A stretch of 53,534 nucleotides of DNA from Candidatus Sumerlaeota bacterium (GTDB lineage Bacteria; Sumerlaeota; Sumerlaeia; Sumerlaeales; Sumerlaeaceae): contig JAPLSQ010000030.1 in the NCBI GenBank assembly GCA_026398535.1, positions 1-53,534 on the forward strand, in the 5' to 3' direction. Shown here in pieces: positions 32,338-41,766 of this stretch (within the stretch, counting starts at the first letter, position 1; each line of letters opens with the position of its first letter). Below the pieces are notes generated by a model. It made no database searches and was not told the origin of the DNA. It saw nothing but the letters and a program-made list of their open reading frames with translations. A program made the position numbers and the translations under genes.

Positions 32338-34911
32338 TCAGCGGGTAAAATCAATGGTTGTGCGCGTGACGCGCGCACAAGAGCCAATGCTCGTGTCCAG
32401 AATGCATTCAATGGCCGCGAGGGGGTTGACGTATTCGTTGTTCCGCATGGAAATGGTGATGTTGAATGTGCCCGTTTCCCCGTTCTTGGTCCAGCCAACT
32501 TCCAGCACGGATTTTCGCAAATCCTTTGACATCTGGCCTTTCTTCCCATCAATTAGTGCGGGGAAGAATTCGCTCGACTCAAAGGCGGTCAATGCCCTCG
32601 AGATCTGCCCATTTTCGAGTGTTGTTTCTGTTGTGTTCAGGCGGATGCGATAGGACGCAGAAACAATTTGGGTTTCAAGTGATGCGGCATTCATCTCGAC
32701 ATCTTGAGCCACAAGCCATTGAAGCCCTTCCAGCTTGACGGATGCCAGCTTTTTCAATGCGTGGCTCGGATCATACTCGACGGTGAACCATGCATCGGCA
32801 TACTCAGATTCCGAGGCGAAGCCAAGAGGCAGGGGCGGAGTAAACTGGATCTTCTGCTGGGGATTGAAGCCTTGAGTGTAAGCAAGACTGAGTCCCGAGC
32901 GCCGGAAGACAAGGTGGATGGCATGGGCAAGGTCGAGGTGAGATATGAAACGGAGTTTTTCCAGCTTGGTGAACTTGAACCTTATCCGTTGAACCCGCTC
33001 AGATTGCTGTTCCCTGACTGCCTCTGGTTTGGGTATGACCGGATCGCATTTGTCGTCTGCCGCGATGATGTTCCTGATGCTCTTGAAATCGCATGCCGCG
33101 CAACCAGAACACAGTCCGCTGGCGCAATCGGGTGTCGTTTCAGCTTCTGCCGCCTTGCGCGTTTCGCGCAGCAGAAACTCCCGAGAAACACCGGCGTCTA
33201 TATGGTCCCACGGGAACAATTCGTCCTCACCGCGTGTGCGCGTCGCAAAAAAAGCGGGATTGATTCCAGTTTCAGCGAACGCCTTCTTCCACAGATCAGG
33301 GCGGAAGTGCTCGTGCCAGTTGTCGAACTTGCACCCGAGCTGCCATGCGCGCATGATCGCGGCTCCGAGCCTGCGGTCGCCCCGCGCCAGCACGCCTTCG
33401 AGCATGCTCATTTGAGTATCGTGTTTTTTCAATGACACGCGACGGCGATTGATGCGTGACATGACATATTGAACCTTTTCATCGAACTCCTCGGAAGACG
33501 CCTGCGCATGCCATTGAAAAGGAGTGTGTGGTTTGGGGACAAAAGGCGATATGGAGAGGTTCAGATTAAAGCTGCCGCCGTGGAATTGCCGCCCGATTTG
33601 TACGGTCTTGTTGACGAGATCAGCAATGCCCTGCAGGTCATCATCGGTCTCGGTTGGCAGGCCGCACATGAAGTAATATTTAATGGTGCGCCACCCTTTG
33701 CGCAGGACGGCCTCTAATGTCTTAATCAGGCGCGTTTCATCGACGGCTTTGTTGATCACGCGTCTGAGCCGTTCCGTGCCCGCTTCGGGCGCGAAGGTGA
33801 AGCCGGACTTGCGCACGCTGTTGATTTCATCCGCAAGAGCGACATCGAACGCATTGATGCGCAATGAGGGCAGGGAAATCGAGACCTTCCGCTGAGAGTG
33901 CTCGTTGCGCAGAGCGCGCATAAGTTCCGATATCCGCGAGTAATCGGCGCTCGACAGCGAGAGAAGCGATATTTCCTCAAAGCCGGTGTTGGCAATGCCT
34001 TCGCGCGCGAGATCGAGCAGTTGGCTTGTCGAACGCTCGCGCAGGGGGCGTGTGATCATGCCGGCGTGGCAGAAGCGGCATCCCACCGTGCAGCCGCGCT
34101 TGATTTCGACCGCAAAGCGGTTATGCACGGACCTTATGATTGGCACGACGGGACGAACCGGCCCTGAATTATTCCGCGGATTATGCACTGCCTTGGGCAC
34201 GCGCAGCGGAATGTCCGGCCTGACGGGTCGGACGGCGCGGAGCGTGCCATCGGGATTATAATCGGTTTCATAAAACCGGGGCACATACACGCCTTTAATG
34301 TGCGCAAGGAGTGCCAAAACTTCCGCGCGCGCGAGGTTGTCCCCCGCGTGGAGCATGACACTGGCAATTTCCCTGAGCGCTTCTTCACCGTCGCCGATGA
34401 CGAAGGCGTCAATGAAATCCGCCATGACTTCGGGATTAAAGGCGCCATGGCCTCCGGCGATGACAAGCGGATCGTTCCGTCCGCGTTGCGCCGCGAGGAC
34501 GGGCACTCCCCCCAGATCAAGCATGTTCAGGATGTTTGTGTAATTCAGCTCGTGCTGGAGCGTAAAACCAATGATGTCGGCTTCGCTCAGCGGACGTTGC
34601 GATTCAATCATCACCAGCGGCAAATTGTGCTCGCGCAGAAGCGTTTCGTAATCTGTCCATGGCGCGAACACGCGCTCAGCCTGGCAGCGGTCCATCGCGT
34701 TCACAATTTCATAGAGAATCTGGAAGCCGTGGTAGCTCATGCCGACATCATAAATGTCGGGGAACGCCATCGCGATTCTCAAGCTGACTTCATTGTCGGG
34801 TTTGACGACTGAGTTGAATTCCCCGCCAATGTAACGACCTGGTTTTTCGACGCGCATGAAAAGCTGTTCCATCAGGGTGTGATCATAACCACCCGATGGT
34901 TTGCGTTTCAT
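32338..34911 (-). CDS. B12-binding radical SAM protein fused to a TIGR03936-type domain
   Basis: 857 residues from the ATG at 34911, chosen because AGGAAGTAAC lies directly before it and it starts 1 bp past the preceding stop. Seen: N-terminal family block (KPGRYIGGEFNSV), a B12-binding-like region (DIYDVGMSYHGF, GGHGAFNPE), then the radical SAM cluster motif RGCTVGCRFCHAGMITRP near residue 278. A Cys-rich patch ASGLCSGCAACDF near 620 follows, and from ~650 the separate domain IRFKFTKLEKLRFISHLDL, YTQGFNPQQKIQFTPPLPLG. Known: TIGR03960 and TIGR03936 proteins are often two genes or a fusion, linked to rne/rng or L21-L27 genes; reaction unknown. No such neighbours here. Confidence 0.93.
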   Translation of the reverse strand: MKRKPSGGYDHTLMEQLFMRVEKPGRYIGGEFNSVVKPDNEVSLRIAMAFPDIYDVGMSYHGFQILYEIVNAMDRCQAERVFAPWTDYETLLREHNLPLVMIESQRPLSEADIIGFTLQHELNYTNILNMLDLGGVPVLAAQRGRNDPLVIAGGHGAFNPEVMADFIDAFVIGDGEEALREIASVMLHAGDNLARAEVLALLAHIKGVYVPRFYETDYNPDGTLRAVRPVRPDIPLRVPKAVHNPRNNSGPVRPVVPIIRSVHNRFAVEIKRGCTVGCRFCHAGMITRPLRERSTSQLLDLAREGIANTGFEEISLLSLSSADYSRISELMRALRNEHSQRKVSISLPSLRINAFDVALADEINSVRKSGFTFAPEAGTERLRRVINKAVDETRLIKTLEAVLRKGWRTIKYYFMCGLPTETDDDLQGIADLVNKTVQIGRQFHGGSFNLNLSISPFVPKPHTPFQWHAQASSEEFDEKVQYVMSRINRRRVSLKKHDTQMSMLEGVLARGDRRLGAAIMRAWQLGCKFDNWHEHFRPDLWKKAFAETGINPAFFATRTRGEDELFPWDHIDAGVSREFLLRETRKAAEAETTPDCASGLCSGCAACDFKSIRNIIAADDKCDPVIPKPEAVREQQSERVQRIRFKFTKLEKLRFISHLDLAHAIHLVFRRSGLSLAYTQGFNPQQKIQFTPPLPLGFASESEYADAWFTVEYDPSHALKKLASVKLEGLQWLVAQDVEMNAASLETQIVSASYRIRLNTTETTLENGQISRALTAFESSEFFPALIDGKKGQMSKDLRKSVLEVGWTKNGETGTFNITISMRNNEYVNPLAAIECILDTSIGSCARVTRTTIDFTR

Positions 34912-34912
34912 G

Positions 34913-36310
34913 TTACTTCCTGTGATTGACAATTTCGGGATGCCAGACCGTGATTTCGTCGCTGCCCATCACGATGTGGTCAGCCCATTCGACACCCTGC
35001 ATGAGCGAATGGTCTTGGTTTGACACCTCGTAGCGCCATGCTCCGAACCTGCCGCGCGAGCTGACACCGAGCGCGTCGAGTGAGGGCAGAAGCGCATTGA
35101 GGGCCGCATCGCGTCCGAGTGTTGGCGTCGGATAGCCCCGATCAATTTTCATCTGCCATATGTTCATGATGTCCTCTTCCCGCTGAATAAGGCCCGCATT
35201 GAGCAGTCCGCGAATCAGTTCGTCCACTCGTAGTTTGGCGGATGCGGGCGCCGGTTTTAGTCGTGATTCGCTGACTTCCGCCATCAGCGACCAGTACCGG
35301 CTGATATCAGGCACGTTGAAAGGGGAGTAGTTGGAAAAGACTGTGACGCGATAGAATGGGCAGGTATCCTCGGGGAAATACATCCAGCATTTCGTTGCCA
35401 GCTCGTCGCAGGGCGATCCGCACAGGCCTATGCCATAAATGTAAGTGGAGGAATAGAGCAGTTCGCGCGCGGCAGGTTTCATGTGATCCATGCCTGCCAA
35501 TTCAACAAGAAGATCAAGTGGCATGGTTGAGAAGAGGCGGTCATAATCATTGGTTGTGCCGTCCTCGAGAACCACGCGCCGTCTGGCCGTGTCAATCCGG
35601 CGGACTTCGCTGTTGAAGCGCAGTTTGTCTGAGGGCAGGCGTACGGCGCACTCGCGCCAGATGGAACCAGTGCCGCCAAATTTGGGGAAGCAAAAGCGGT
35701 TATTGGGTCCCCATGAGGCATCATCGCGCTCATCGATGATGTTTGACACGACGCGCTCAGCATCGGTCACGGCCACGCGGTCGCTGATCCAAGAGTAGGC
35801 GAGCATTTCTGGCGGATATGCCCACACTTTGAAGTTATAGGGGCGCATGAAAATGCGCGCGATGCCATCCCCGAAGACGGAACTGATCCATTCGCCGAAG
35901 TGTGCCGGTTTGTTCGTCCGTTGTTCCCTCAGAAGCCTGAGCAGTCCCAGCACACATTCCTTCATCTCTTCACGCGGCAGGTGGCGGAGATTCATCTGGA
36001 AGGGATAAGGCACGAATCGGCCAAGCAGGCGTATCCAGCTCTCGCGCTCATGGCAGATCCATTGGTCCGGGCCGAGCAGGGTGTCCATGAGCCTGTCAAA
36101 ATATTCATAATGTGAAAACAGAACATGTCCGCCTATGTCCCATGTGAAGCCCATTTCATCGCTAAAGGACGCAGAAAGTCCGCCCGCATAGGCTTCCTTT
36201 TCAAGGATGAGCCAATTGTGATGACCGAGTTGTTCCAGACGCCATGCGGCGCCCAGTCCAGCCGGTCCGGCGCCTATGATAATGATGCGGTTGTCTACGA
36301 TCTTTGAAAT
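34913..36310 (-). CDS. FAD-dependent amine-oxidase-type oxidoreductase with no ordinary start codon
   Basis: The first ATG in frame is 36154, but the frame continues upstream through an intact FAD-binding motif, RIIIIGAGPAGLGAAWRLE, then AYAGGLSASFSDEMGFTWDIGGH. The frame closes with TGA at 36316-36314. Between that stop and the motif there is no ATG, GTG or TTG; ATT at 36310 is the most natural start (465 residues, SKIVDNRIIII). Other seen blocks: MRPYNFKVWAYPPEML, FPKFGGTGSIWRECA and a C-terminal GRFGAWRYEVSNQDHSLMQG. Known: relatives include UDP-galactopyranose mutase-like and protoporphyrinogen-oxidase-like enzymes of surface-sugar loci. Either the start is unusual or a frameshift removed the true start. 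Confidence 0.8.
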   Translation of the reverse strand: MSKIVDNRIIIIGAGPAGLGAAWRLEQLGHHNWLILEKEAYAGGLSASFSDEMGFTWDIGGHVLFSHYEYFDRLMDTLLGPDQWICHERESWIRLLGRFVPYPFQMNLRHLPREEMKECVLGLLRLLREQRTNKPAHFGEWISSVFGDGIARIFMRPYNFKVWAYPPEMLAYSWISDRVAVTDAERVVSNIIDERDDASWGPNNRFCFPKFGGTGSIWRECAVRLPSDKLRFNSEVRRIDTARRRVVLEDGTTNDYDRLFSTMPLDLLVELAGMDHMKPAARELLYSSTYIYGIGLCGSPCDELATKCWMYFPEDTCPFYRVTVFSNYSPFNVPDISRYWSLMAEVSESRLKPAPASAKLRVDELIRGLLNAGLIQREEDIMNIWQMKIDRGYPTPTLGRDAALNALLPSLDALGVSSRGRFGAWRYEVSNQDHSLMQGVEWADHIVMGSDEITVWHPEIVNHRK

Positions 36311-36357
36311 CTTTCAGCGAGATCAGGTTGCGATAGGGTATAAATACCCGTTGTGCG

Positions 36358-37782
36358 CTACATTCTCTTTTCCCGCGCAAATCTCTCCGCCTTGTTGACG
36401 GGATCGAGGATGCGGGTTTTGATTTTCTGGTCGATGATCTTCATTGCATCCATGGTCGACTGCCGGCCTCGCAGAACAAGATCGATCTCGGGATTGATGA
36501 TGTCGGTCTCGAGCGCGCCCACAAATGGCAGCGCGGGCATGGATTTCGCGTAGCTGATCTGTTCGATGAAGACATGTGTCTGGGGAAAATTATCGAGTTT
36601 CAGATTCTTCTGCGCGGCCAGCAGCACGGGAATCTGTCCGAGTTCTTCAGCCCATCGGCGCTGAACAGACTCGCTCGTAAAAAAGATCGCGAAATCGAGG
36701 CCGATCCCGGGATATTTTGATTGCGTGCTGACCACGATATTCTGTCCGCCAATATTGCCGGCGGTCAGCGTGCGCGCGGCGGTTGAGTTCGTATCCGCAT
36801 TTTGCGGCAGGAGTCCCAGCGATTTTGCTTCGGATAGTGGCACGCGCGGAATCAGCGCGACCCCGAAGTCCAGCTTGGATGAGCGGAAATTCTCCGTCTG
36901 CCATGGGCCGGTGAGAATCATTGCGTACTTTTCATTGACGAATCCCTGTTCGGGGTCGAGCGCGCCCTGGCGCCATGCCCCTGCCTCTATATGGTCTTTC
37001 AGCCAGAAACTGACCTTGCGATTGATTGCGGCCTCAGCCAGGCGCGAAGCCAGAGCCGGTTCGAGCATGCCGTCAGAATTGCGGCGCACAACTTCCGCCT
37101 GATACTGATTAAGGAATGGCATCGTGAACCAGAACGAGTTGTTCATGCCGAAGCCGTACAATCCCTTCTGCGGCTGGGTGAGTATCCTGCCGTAGCGGAT
37201 GAATTCCTCCCAATCGCCGGGAGGTTTTTCGGGATCAAGGCCGGCGGCTTTCAGTTCGGCGGCTCGCGCGCGGAACATCTTTTTGTTCCAAAATAGGGCG
37301 AGGGTGGTCGTCTGTGCTGGGAGACCATAAAGACCGCGGCGCCCCTTGAGTGTCACAATGTTGGTGTCAAACGCACCCGCGGCGTATTGAGCGCGCAGTT
37401 GATCGATGCTTGCGGACGGGAAATTCGCAAGTGTGTCGAGTTCGCGCGCTACGCCGCCAAACACAAGCGGCACCATCGAATTCGCGTCGACAAAAACGAT
37501 GTCGGGTGTCTGCCGCGCCAGCGCTGCTGTTTTTATTTTTTTCAGCATGTCCTGGAAAGGCACCTGCTGGATGTCGATTTCGATTTGGGGTTTCCGGCTC
37601 GCGTTCCACACCCGGCAGAACTGCGCCACATTGTCGCGCAACAGCACCACCTCGTTATACTTGAAACCCTGCCACACCATGAGGCGAACGGTAGGATTGT
37701 CAGATTCGGCTTTGATGCGGCACACGATAAAGAGCAGCAGCATGGTTGTCAGAAGCGCGCGGATGCGGCTGGCAGTCGTCAT
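36358..37782 (-). CDS. Sugar ABC transporter substrate-binding protein (family 1)
   Basis: 474 residues from the ATG at 37782, which overlaps the permease stop as ATGA. Seen: signal-like N-terminus ([19 protein letters not shown]) without a lipobox, then the family 1 binding fold: [90 protein letters not shown] and [21 protein letters not shown]. Known: such proteins deliver oligosaccharides to a MalF/MalG-type permease pair. Only the MalG-type partner is present beside it. The substrate is unknown. Confidence 0.92.
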   Translation of the reverse strand: MTTASRIRALLTTMLLLFIVCRIKAESDNPTVRLMVWQGFKYNEVVLLRDNVAQFCRVWNASRKPQIEIDIQQVPFQDMLKKIKTAALARQTPDIVFVDANSMVPLVFGGVARELDTLANFPSASIDQLRAQYAAGAFDTNIVTLKGRRGLYGLPAQTTTLALFWNKKMFRARAAELKAAGLDPEKPPGDWEEFIRYGRILTQPQKGLYGFGMNNSFWFTMPFLNQYQAEVVRRNSDGMLEPALASRLAEAAINRKVSFWLKDHIEAGAWRQGALDPEQGFVNEKYAMILTGPWQTENFRSSKLDFGVALIPRVPLSEAKSLGLLPQNADTNSTAARTLTAGNIGGQNIVVSTQSKYPGIGLDFAIFFTSESVQRRWAEELGQIPVLLAAQKNLKLDNFPQTHVFIEQISYAKSMPALPFVGALETDIINPEIDLVLRGRQSTMDAMKIIDQKIKTRILDPVNKAERFAREKRM

Positions 37783-38666
37783 TCTTTGATGCTCCCAGCC
37801 ATAAGCCCGGTGATGAAAAAGCGCTGTGCCGCGACGAACAAGATGGCGATCGGCATGATTGAAAAACATGCTCCTGCCATCATGCGCTCGATCTGCACGG
37901 AAAATTGTCCCTGGAAGAAACTCAGGCCCACGGGGAGCGTGATGAACTGCGAGTCAGGCGTGTTGACAATCAACTGCCACAGAAAATTTGACCACTGACC
38001 GACAAATGTCAGGAGGAAGAGCGTGATCATGATGGGAATGGAAAGCGGAACAACCACGATCCTAAAGATACTCGGTTCGCTTGCACCGTCAACTTTCGCC
38101 GCCTCAAGCAGGCTGTCCGGCAGCGCGCGGATATGCTGCCGCAGCAGGAACAGACCAAATATGTTGGCCGCGTGCGGCACGATCATCGCCGCATAAGTGT
38201 TGATCCATCCGAATTTCAGCACGAGCGCATACTGGGGCACCATGAAGATGATACCGGGCACGAGCATGACCGCGATGAGGCCGGCGAAAAGCTGATCGCG
38301 CAGCGGGAAAGATTTTTTCGCGAAGCCATAACCGGCCATCGTGCATAGCACGACGGTCAGAAGCCCGCAGCCCGCGGCCACCACAAGACTGTTGATCGCG
38401 AACTTCCAGAACGGAAAATCCTTGTCCATGAAGACGGCGCGGAAATTCTCGAGCGTGTAAAGCTTTTCGCCCTTGAGCGGAATGAAGCGCAGCGTGTCGC
38501 CAAGGCCGGGGGATTTCAACGCGGTAAGAATCATCCAGAGCAATGGCAGATGCACAAGAAACAGGATGGAGAGAAGTGCGGTGTAAATCGCAACTTTTCG
38601 TATGGTTCCTTGTGCGGGCATCGTTTCTTTGAGCGCATCATTGATTGAACTTGTGCGCCATGTCAT
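37779..38666 (-). CDS. Sugar ABC transporter permease, MalG type
   Basis: 295 residues with about six membrane segments ([21 protein letters not shown] first). Seen: the cytoplasmic EAA loop [24 protein letters not shown] near residue 190 that contacts the ATPase, and TLENFRAVF plus [25 protein letters not shown], typical of the CUT1 family. The frame starts at 38666, or more conservatively at 38621 ([10 protein letters not shown]). The usual MalF-type partner and the ATPase are not in the window, and the gene upstream is an unrelated methyltransferase, so the locus looks incomplete or rearranged. The stop overlaps the binding-protein start by 4 bp. Confidence 0.92.
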   Translation of the reverse strand: MTWRTSSINDALKETMPAQGTIRKVAIYTALLSILFLVHLPLLWMILTALKSPGLGDTLRFIPLKGEKLYTLENFRAVFMDKDFPFWKFAINSLVVAAGCGLLTVVLCTMAGYGFAKKSFPLRDQLFAGLIAVMLVPGIIFMVPQYALVLKFGWINTYAAMIVPHAANIFGLFLLRQHIRALPDSLLEAAKVDGASEPSIFRIVVVPLSIPIMITLFLLTFVGQWSNFLWQLIVNTPDSQFITLPVGLSFFQGQFSVQIERMMAGACFSIMPIAILFVAAQRFFITGLMAGSIKE

Positions 38667-38808
38667 CGAAATAATGCACTGGGACAGTGTTTCGGGCGCA
38701 TCTTGATTAGGTGGTGAAATCCGTGGAGAGGAAAAGCGAAACTTGAACCAGTGATTATTTAATATGGTGCGCAGTCCGCCGCAGTGGGAAAGTCCGCGCC
38801 AATATCTG

Positions 38809-39657
38809 TCAGATGCATCCTGTGGTGATGGTTATCCATCCGTCATGGTCGCAGGGGAAATACTGGTTGCCACCCGTACGAAGAAGCTCCATTTCGCGCA
38901 TGGAGACATGACGGTCCGCGCTGCCTTCAGCGGCTTCCATAAGCTGGCACATTTCGGTTTGTGAATATCGGCGAATGCTGGGAATGCCGCATTTCTGTTC
39001 GATGACACGAAACACCCCCTCTGGGATTGGCCTGCGATTTTCCGCAATGTCGCTATCGGGCAACATATACTCGATGATCACGCGGTTTCGCGCATCAGGG
39101 GAGTGAAATGAGGCGACAAGATTTTTCAGACTGACGGCCGGCAGGTAGTAGCTGACTCCTTCGATCACGACCAGTGTGGGAATGGTGGTGCTATTGCCAC
39201 CATGAAACCGGCTCAATTCACTCGCGGTTGATGTCAGGGACACATTGGCTGTCAGGCACACAATTTTATCGCTCCAGTTTGGGACGGCAAGGTCATATAA
39301 CCTGCGTTTTTCCTCCATGCCCTCCAGATCGTATTCGATGATTTGTGAGATATGACTGGCGTGTGATCCGAGAAGATCGAGCGACAGAGGTGACATTCCC
39401 GCCGCCGGGATGACGATGCGCCATGGCTGATCACTTTGCTCAAGCTGGCGTCGCGCCCAGTCGCGGATGAAATACTTGCGGTTGAGGATTACCTCACCGT
39501 ACCATGGACAAATGGCATCGCATTGACTGAGCAGTTCCTCGCCGGCGGACAGTTCAATTTGTCGGAAGAACTCGCGGGCCGGGCCGGTTGCGTAGAGCGG
39601 AGCCGCCCATGCCATGACAAGTGCCGCCGTGCTGGAGAGTGATGTGCTATTATTCAT
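38809..39657 (-). CDS. LCM/PPM-like class I SAM-dependent methyltransferase
   Basis: 282 residues from the ATG at 39657, chosen because AAGGAG lies 9 bases upstream and it overlaps the previous stop as ATGA. Seen: [29 protein letters not shown] at residues ~65-93 (SAM motif I region), [16 protein letters not shown] (acidic ribose-binding strand end) and [21 protein letters not shown], the block shared by leucine-carboxyl-methyltransferase-like families. The N-terminus has some hydrophobic character ([13 protein letters not shown]). Known: bacterial relatives include polyketide or small-molecule O-methyltransferases; substrate unknown. It follows the EEP hydrolase and gmd. Confidence 0.75.
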   Translation of the reverse strand: MNNSTSLSSTAALVMAWAAPLYATGPAREFFRQIELSAGEELLSQCDAICPWYGEVILNRKYFIRDWARRQLEQSDQPWRIVIPAAGMSPLSLDLLGSHASHISQIIEYDLEGMEEKRRLYDLAVPNWSDKIVCLTANVSLTSTASELSRFHGGNSTTIPTLVVIEGVSYYLPAVSLKNLVASFHSPDARNRVIIEYMLPDSDIAENRRPIPEGVFRVIEQKCGIPSIRRYSQTEMCQLMEAAEGSADRHVSMREMELLRTGGNQYFPCDHDGWITITTGCI

Positions 39658-40508
39658 GGATGCGTACTCCTTTGTGTGCTTATTTGAACACTGCAGACAA
39701 CGGGGCGGTGATCGGAGGCGACCCGTGCGAGACGGGTGGTGAGCGTATGGCACGACATGATTTTCAGGTCGTGGGACGCAAAAATATAATCAAGGCAGAG
39801 GAAATTGAAAAATTTGCCGAATGTGCGCAGCCGTTTGCGGCCCGTCACCTGGCACGCATTGTGGAAACATTTGTTTATTAGTCTGGCCGAACTGACTGGC
39901 CACCAGTTGTTGAAATCCCCGAGCAGGATTTTCGGCCCGTTGCCAAACTTTCCATTGTTGACGATGTCATTGCTCAGCAGGCGCTCGACCTGAAACAGAC
40001 GTTCGCGGTAGGGCAGGCCAAGATGGACGCAAAAGACATGAAGGGGTGTTTCCCCCGCGCTGAGGGTGGTGTGAAGGCATGCCCTTGGTTCGCGCGCGTT
40101 CCGATAGCTCAAATCAAAATGTTCGTGCGCCTTTATGGGCAGGCGTGACAGGATAGCCAGCCCGAAGCCTGAGCCCCGCTTGTCGCCGGTGTGTCTGTGA
40201 TCCATGACCCGCGTAAAAACATAATCCATATTGAGGCAGCGGGCGAGTATCTCGGGCTGGTTGTCGCTGCGGGTGCGCTTGCTGAATTGTTCGATTTCCT
40301 GCAATGCCACGATGTGGGGGCGCTCATGATCGATCACGTTGGCGATCCGTTCCAGATCATATCTGCGGTCAATGCCGCGCCCATGGTGAATATTGTACGT
40401 CATCACCCGCAGGCGTCTGCGCGGTGCAGGATCGTGGCTATGATGGATCATGGCAGTTTTACCATGATATACATTCGCGGTGGGCGGGGATTTATGGGGG
40501 CGCGGCAT
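39654..40508 (-). CDS. Endonuclease/exonuclease/phosphatase (EEP) family hydrolase
   Basis: 284 residues from 40508; starts at 40451 or 40403 (MTYNIHHG) are also possible because the first ~30 residues look like a basic tail without a Shine-Dalgarno sequence. Seen: VMTYNIHHGRGID, metal-binding Glu in VALQEIEQFSKRT, NAREPRACLHT, the Asp/Asn pair LLGDFNNWWPV, LDYIFASHDL and the closing ASDHRPVVCSV. Known: Mg-dependent phosphodiesterases that cut nucleic acids or phospholipid-like substrates. Bacterial members this size often have a lipid or sugar phosphodiester role. It is coupled by ATGA to the methyltransferase that follows. Confidence 0.88.
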   Translation of the reverse strand: MPRPHKSPPTANVYHGKTAMIHHSHDPAPRRRLRVMTYNIHHGRGIDRRYDLERIANVIDHERPHIVALQEIEQFSKRTRSDNQPEILARCLNMDYVFTRVMDHRHTGDKRGSGFGLAILSRLPIKAHEHFDLSYRNAREPRACLHTTLSAGETPLHVFCVHLGLPYRERLFQVERLLSNDIVNNGKFGNGPKILLGDFNNWWPVSSARLINKCFHNACQVTGRKRLRTFGKFFNFLCLDYIFASHDLKIMSCHTLTTRLARVASDHRPVVCSVQISTQRSTHP

Positions 40509-40597
40509 GATGTGACGTCAGGATTGAAGATGCGACGCGTCAAAAGAAAGAGCTGGATAAGTCAATGCGGCCTGTTTGGAAGGCTGTTCTGTGATTT

Positions 40598-41575
40598 TCA
40601 GGGAATTTTTGCTTCCTGCCTTGCCGCTTCAAGGTCGGCGTCGACCATGATTTCGACGAGCTGGGGAAAAGATGTTTTATGTTCCCAGCCGAGTTGGCGC
40701 ATAGCTTTGCTGGCATCGCCAATGACAAGATTAACTTCGGCAGGGCGGAAAAAGCGCGGATCGATCTCGACATGCTTTTCCCAATCGAGGCCCGCGCGGC
40801 GGAAAGCGATTTCGCAGAACTCGCGGACTGTGTGGGTTTCGCCCGTGGCAATCACATAGTCCTCAGGTGTCTCCTGTTGAAGCATAAGCCACATGGCGCG
40901 AACGTACTCGGGCGCATAACCCCAGTCGCGTTTGACATCGAGGTTGCCGAGTATGAGCTTGTCCTGGAGTCCGAGCGCGATGCGCGCGGCGGCTTTCGTG
41001 ATTTTACGGGTTACGAAATCCTCACCGCGCCGCGGACTTTCGTGGTTGAACAGAATGCCGTTGCAGGCAAACATATTGTAGCCTTCGCGATAGTTGATCG
41101 TGGCCCAGAAGGCGGCAACTTTTGCGACTCCGTAAGGGCTGCGGGGGTGGAATGGCGTTGTTTCGCGCTGGGGCACTTCCTGAACAAGGCCGAACATCTC
41201 GCTGCTTGAGGCCTGGTAGAAGCGCGCCTGCGGGCAGGTTTGGCGGATGGCTTCGAGCATGCGTATGCAACCGCTCCCAGTCGTGTCGAAAGTGTTTTCT
41301 GGCAGCTTAAAGCTCCATTGCACATGGCTCTGAGCGGCCAGATTATAAATCTCATCGGGCTGAACGCGTTCGATGATTTCGCGGATTGACAAACTATCCG
41401 TCAGGTCGCCGTGGTCGATGTGAACGCGTCCTGCCAGTTTTCCGATGCGTTGTGGGATTTCAAGACTCGAACTGCGGACCAAACCGTAAACATCATATCC
41501 TTTATCCAGCAGAAAATCCGCGAGATAATACCCGTCCTGTCCGGTAATGCCGGTGATAAAAGCTTTTTTGGCCAT
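40598..41575 (-). CDS. gmd: GDP-mannose 4,6-dehydratase
   Basis: 325 residues from the ATG at 41575, giving the standard opening [22 protein letters not shown]; an ATG at 41608 with AAAAGG upstream is the alternative. Seen: Rossmann [32 protein letters not shown], the catalytic [43 protein letters not shown] and [15 protein letters not shown]. Known: converts GDP-D-mannose to GDP-4-dehydro-6-deoxymannose, the precursor of GDP-fucose, GDP-rhamnose and GDP-perosamine. The next enzyme is not in the window. A surface-polysaccharide role fits the membrane glycosyltransferases elsewhere in the window. Confidence 0.96.
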   Translation of the reverse strand: MAKKAFITGITGQDGYYLADFLLDKGYDVYGLVRSSSLEIPQRIGKLAGRVHIDHGDLTDSLSIREIIERVQPDEIYNLAAQSHVQWSFKLPENTFDTTGSGCIRMLEAIRQTCPQARFYQASSSEMFGLVQEVPQRETTPFHPRSPYGVAKVAAFWATINYREGYNMFACNGILFNHESPRRGEDFVTRKITKAAARIALGLQDKLILGNLDVKRDWGYAPEYVRAMWLMLQQETPEDYVIATGETHTVREFCEIAFRRAGLDWEKHVEIDPRFFRPAEVNLVIGDASKAMRQLGWEHKTSFPQLVEIMVDADLEAARQEAKIP

Positions 41576-41766
41576 GGGTCGCTTTCCGAAGGGTGTTGAA
41601 TAATGCATGATTTGCCTTTTGTGAGTGTACCGCAAAGATTACATATTATGGATTCAATGATGAATCCCGGAATGTGCCAGAAACAATGATAAAAAGCCCC
41701 GGTGACGTGCAATCCGGCGATGTTGTCAACAGACAGGCAGTTTCACAAGCATAAGCCCCGGTTGCG

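Noticed and set aside
36337..36350. Hairpin GGGTA-TAAA-TACCC between the binding-protein and FAD genes
   Set aside because: The 5 bp stem with an AT-rich loop and no T-run is too weak to call a terminator or a regulatory element.
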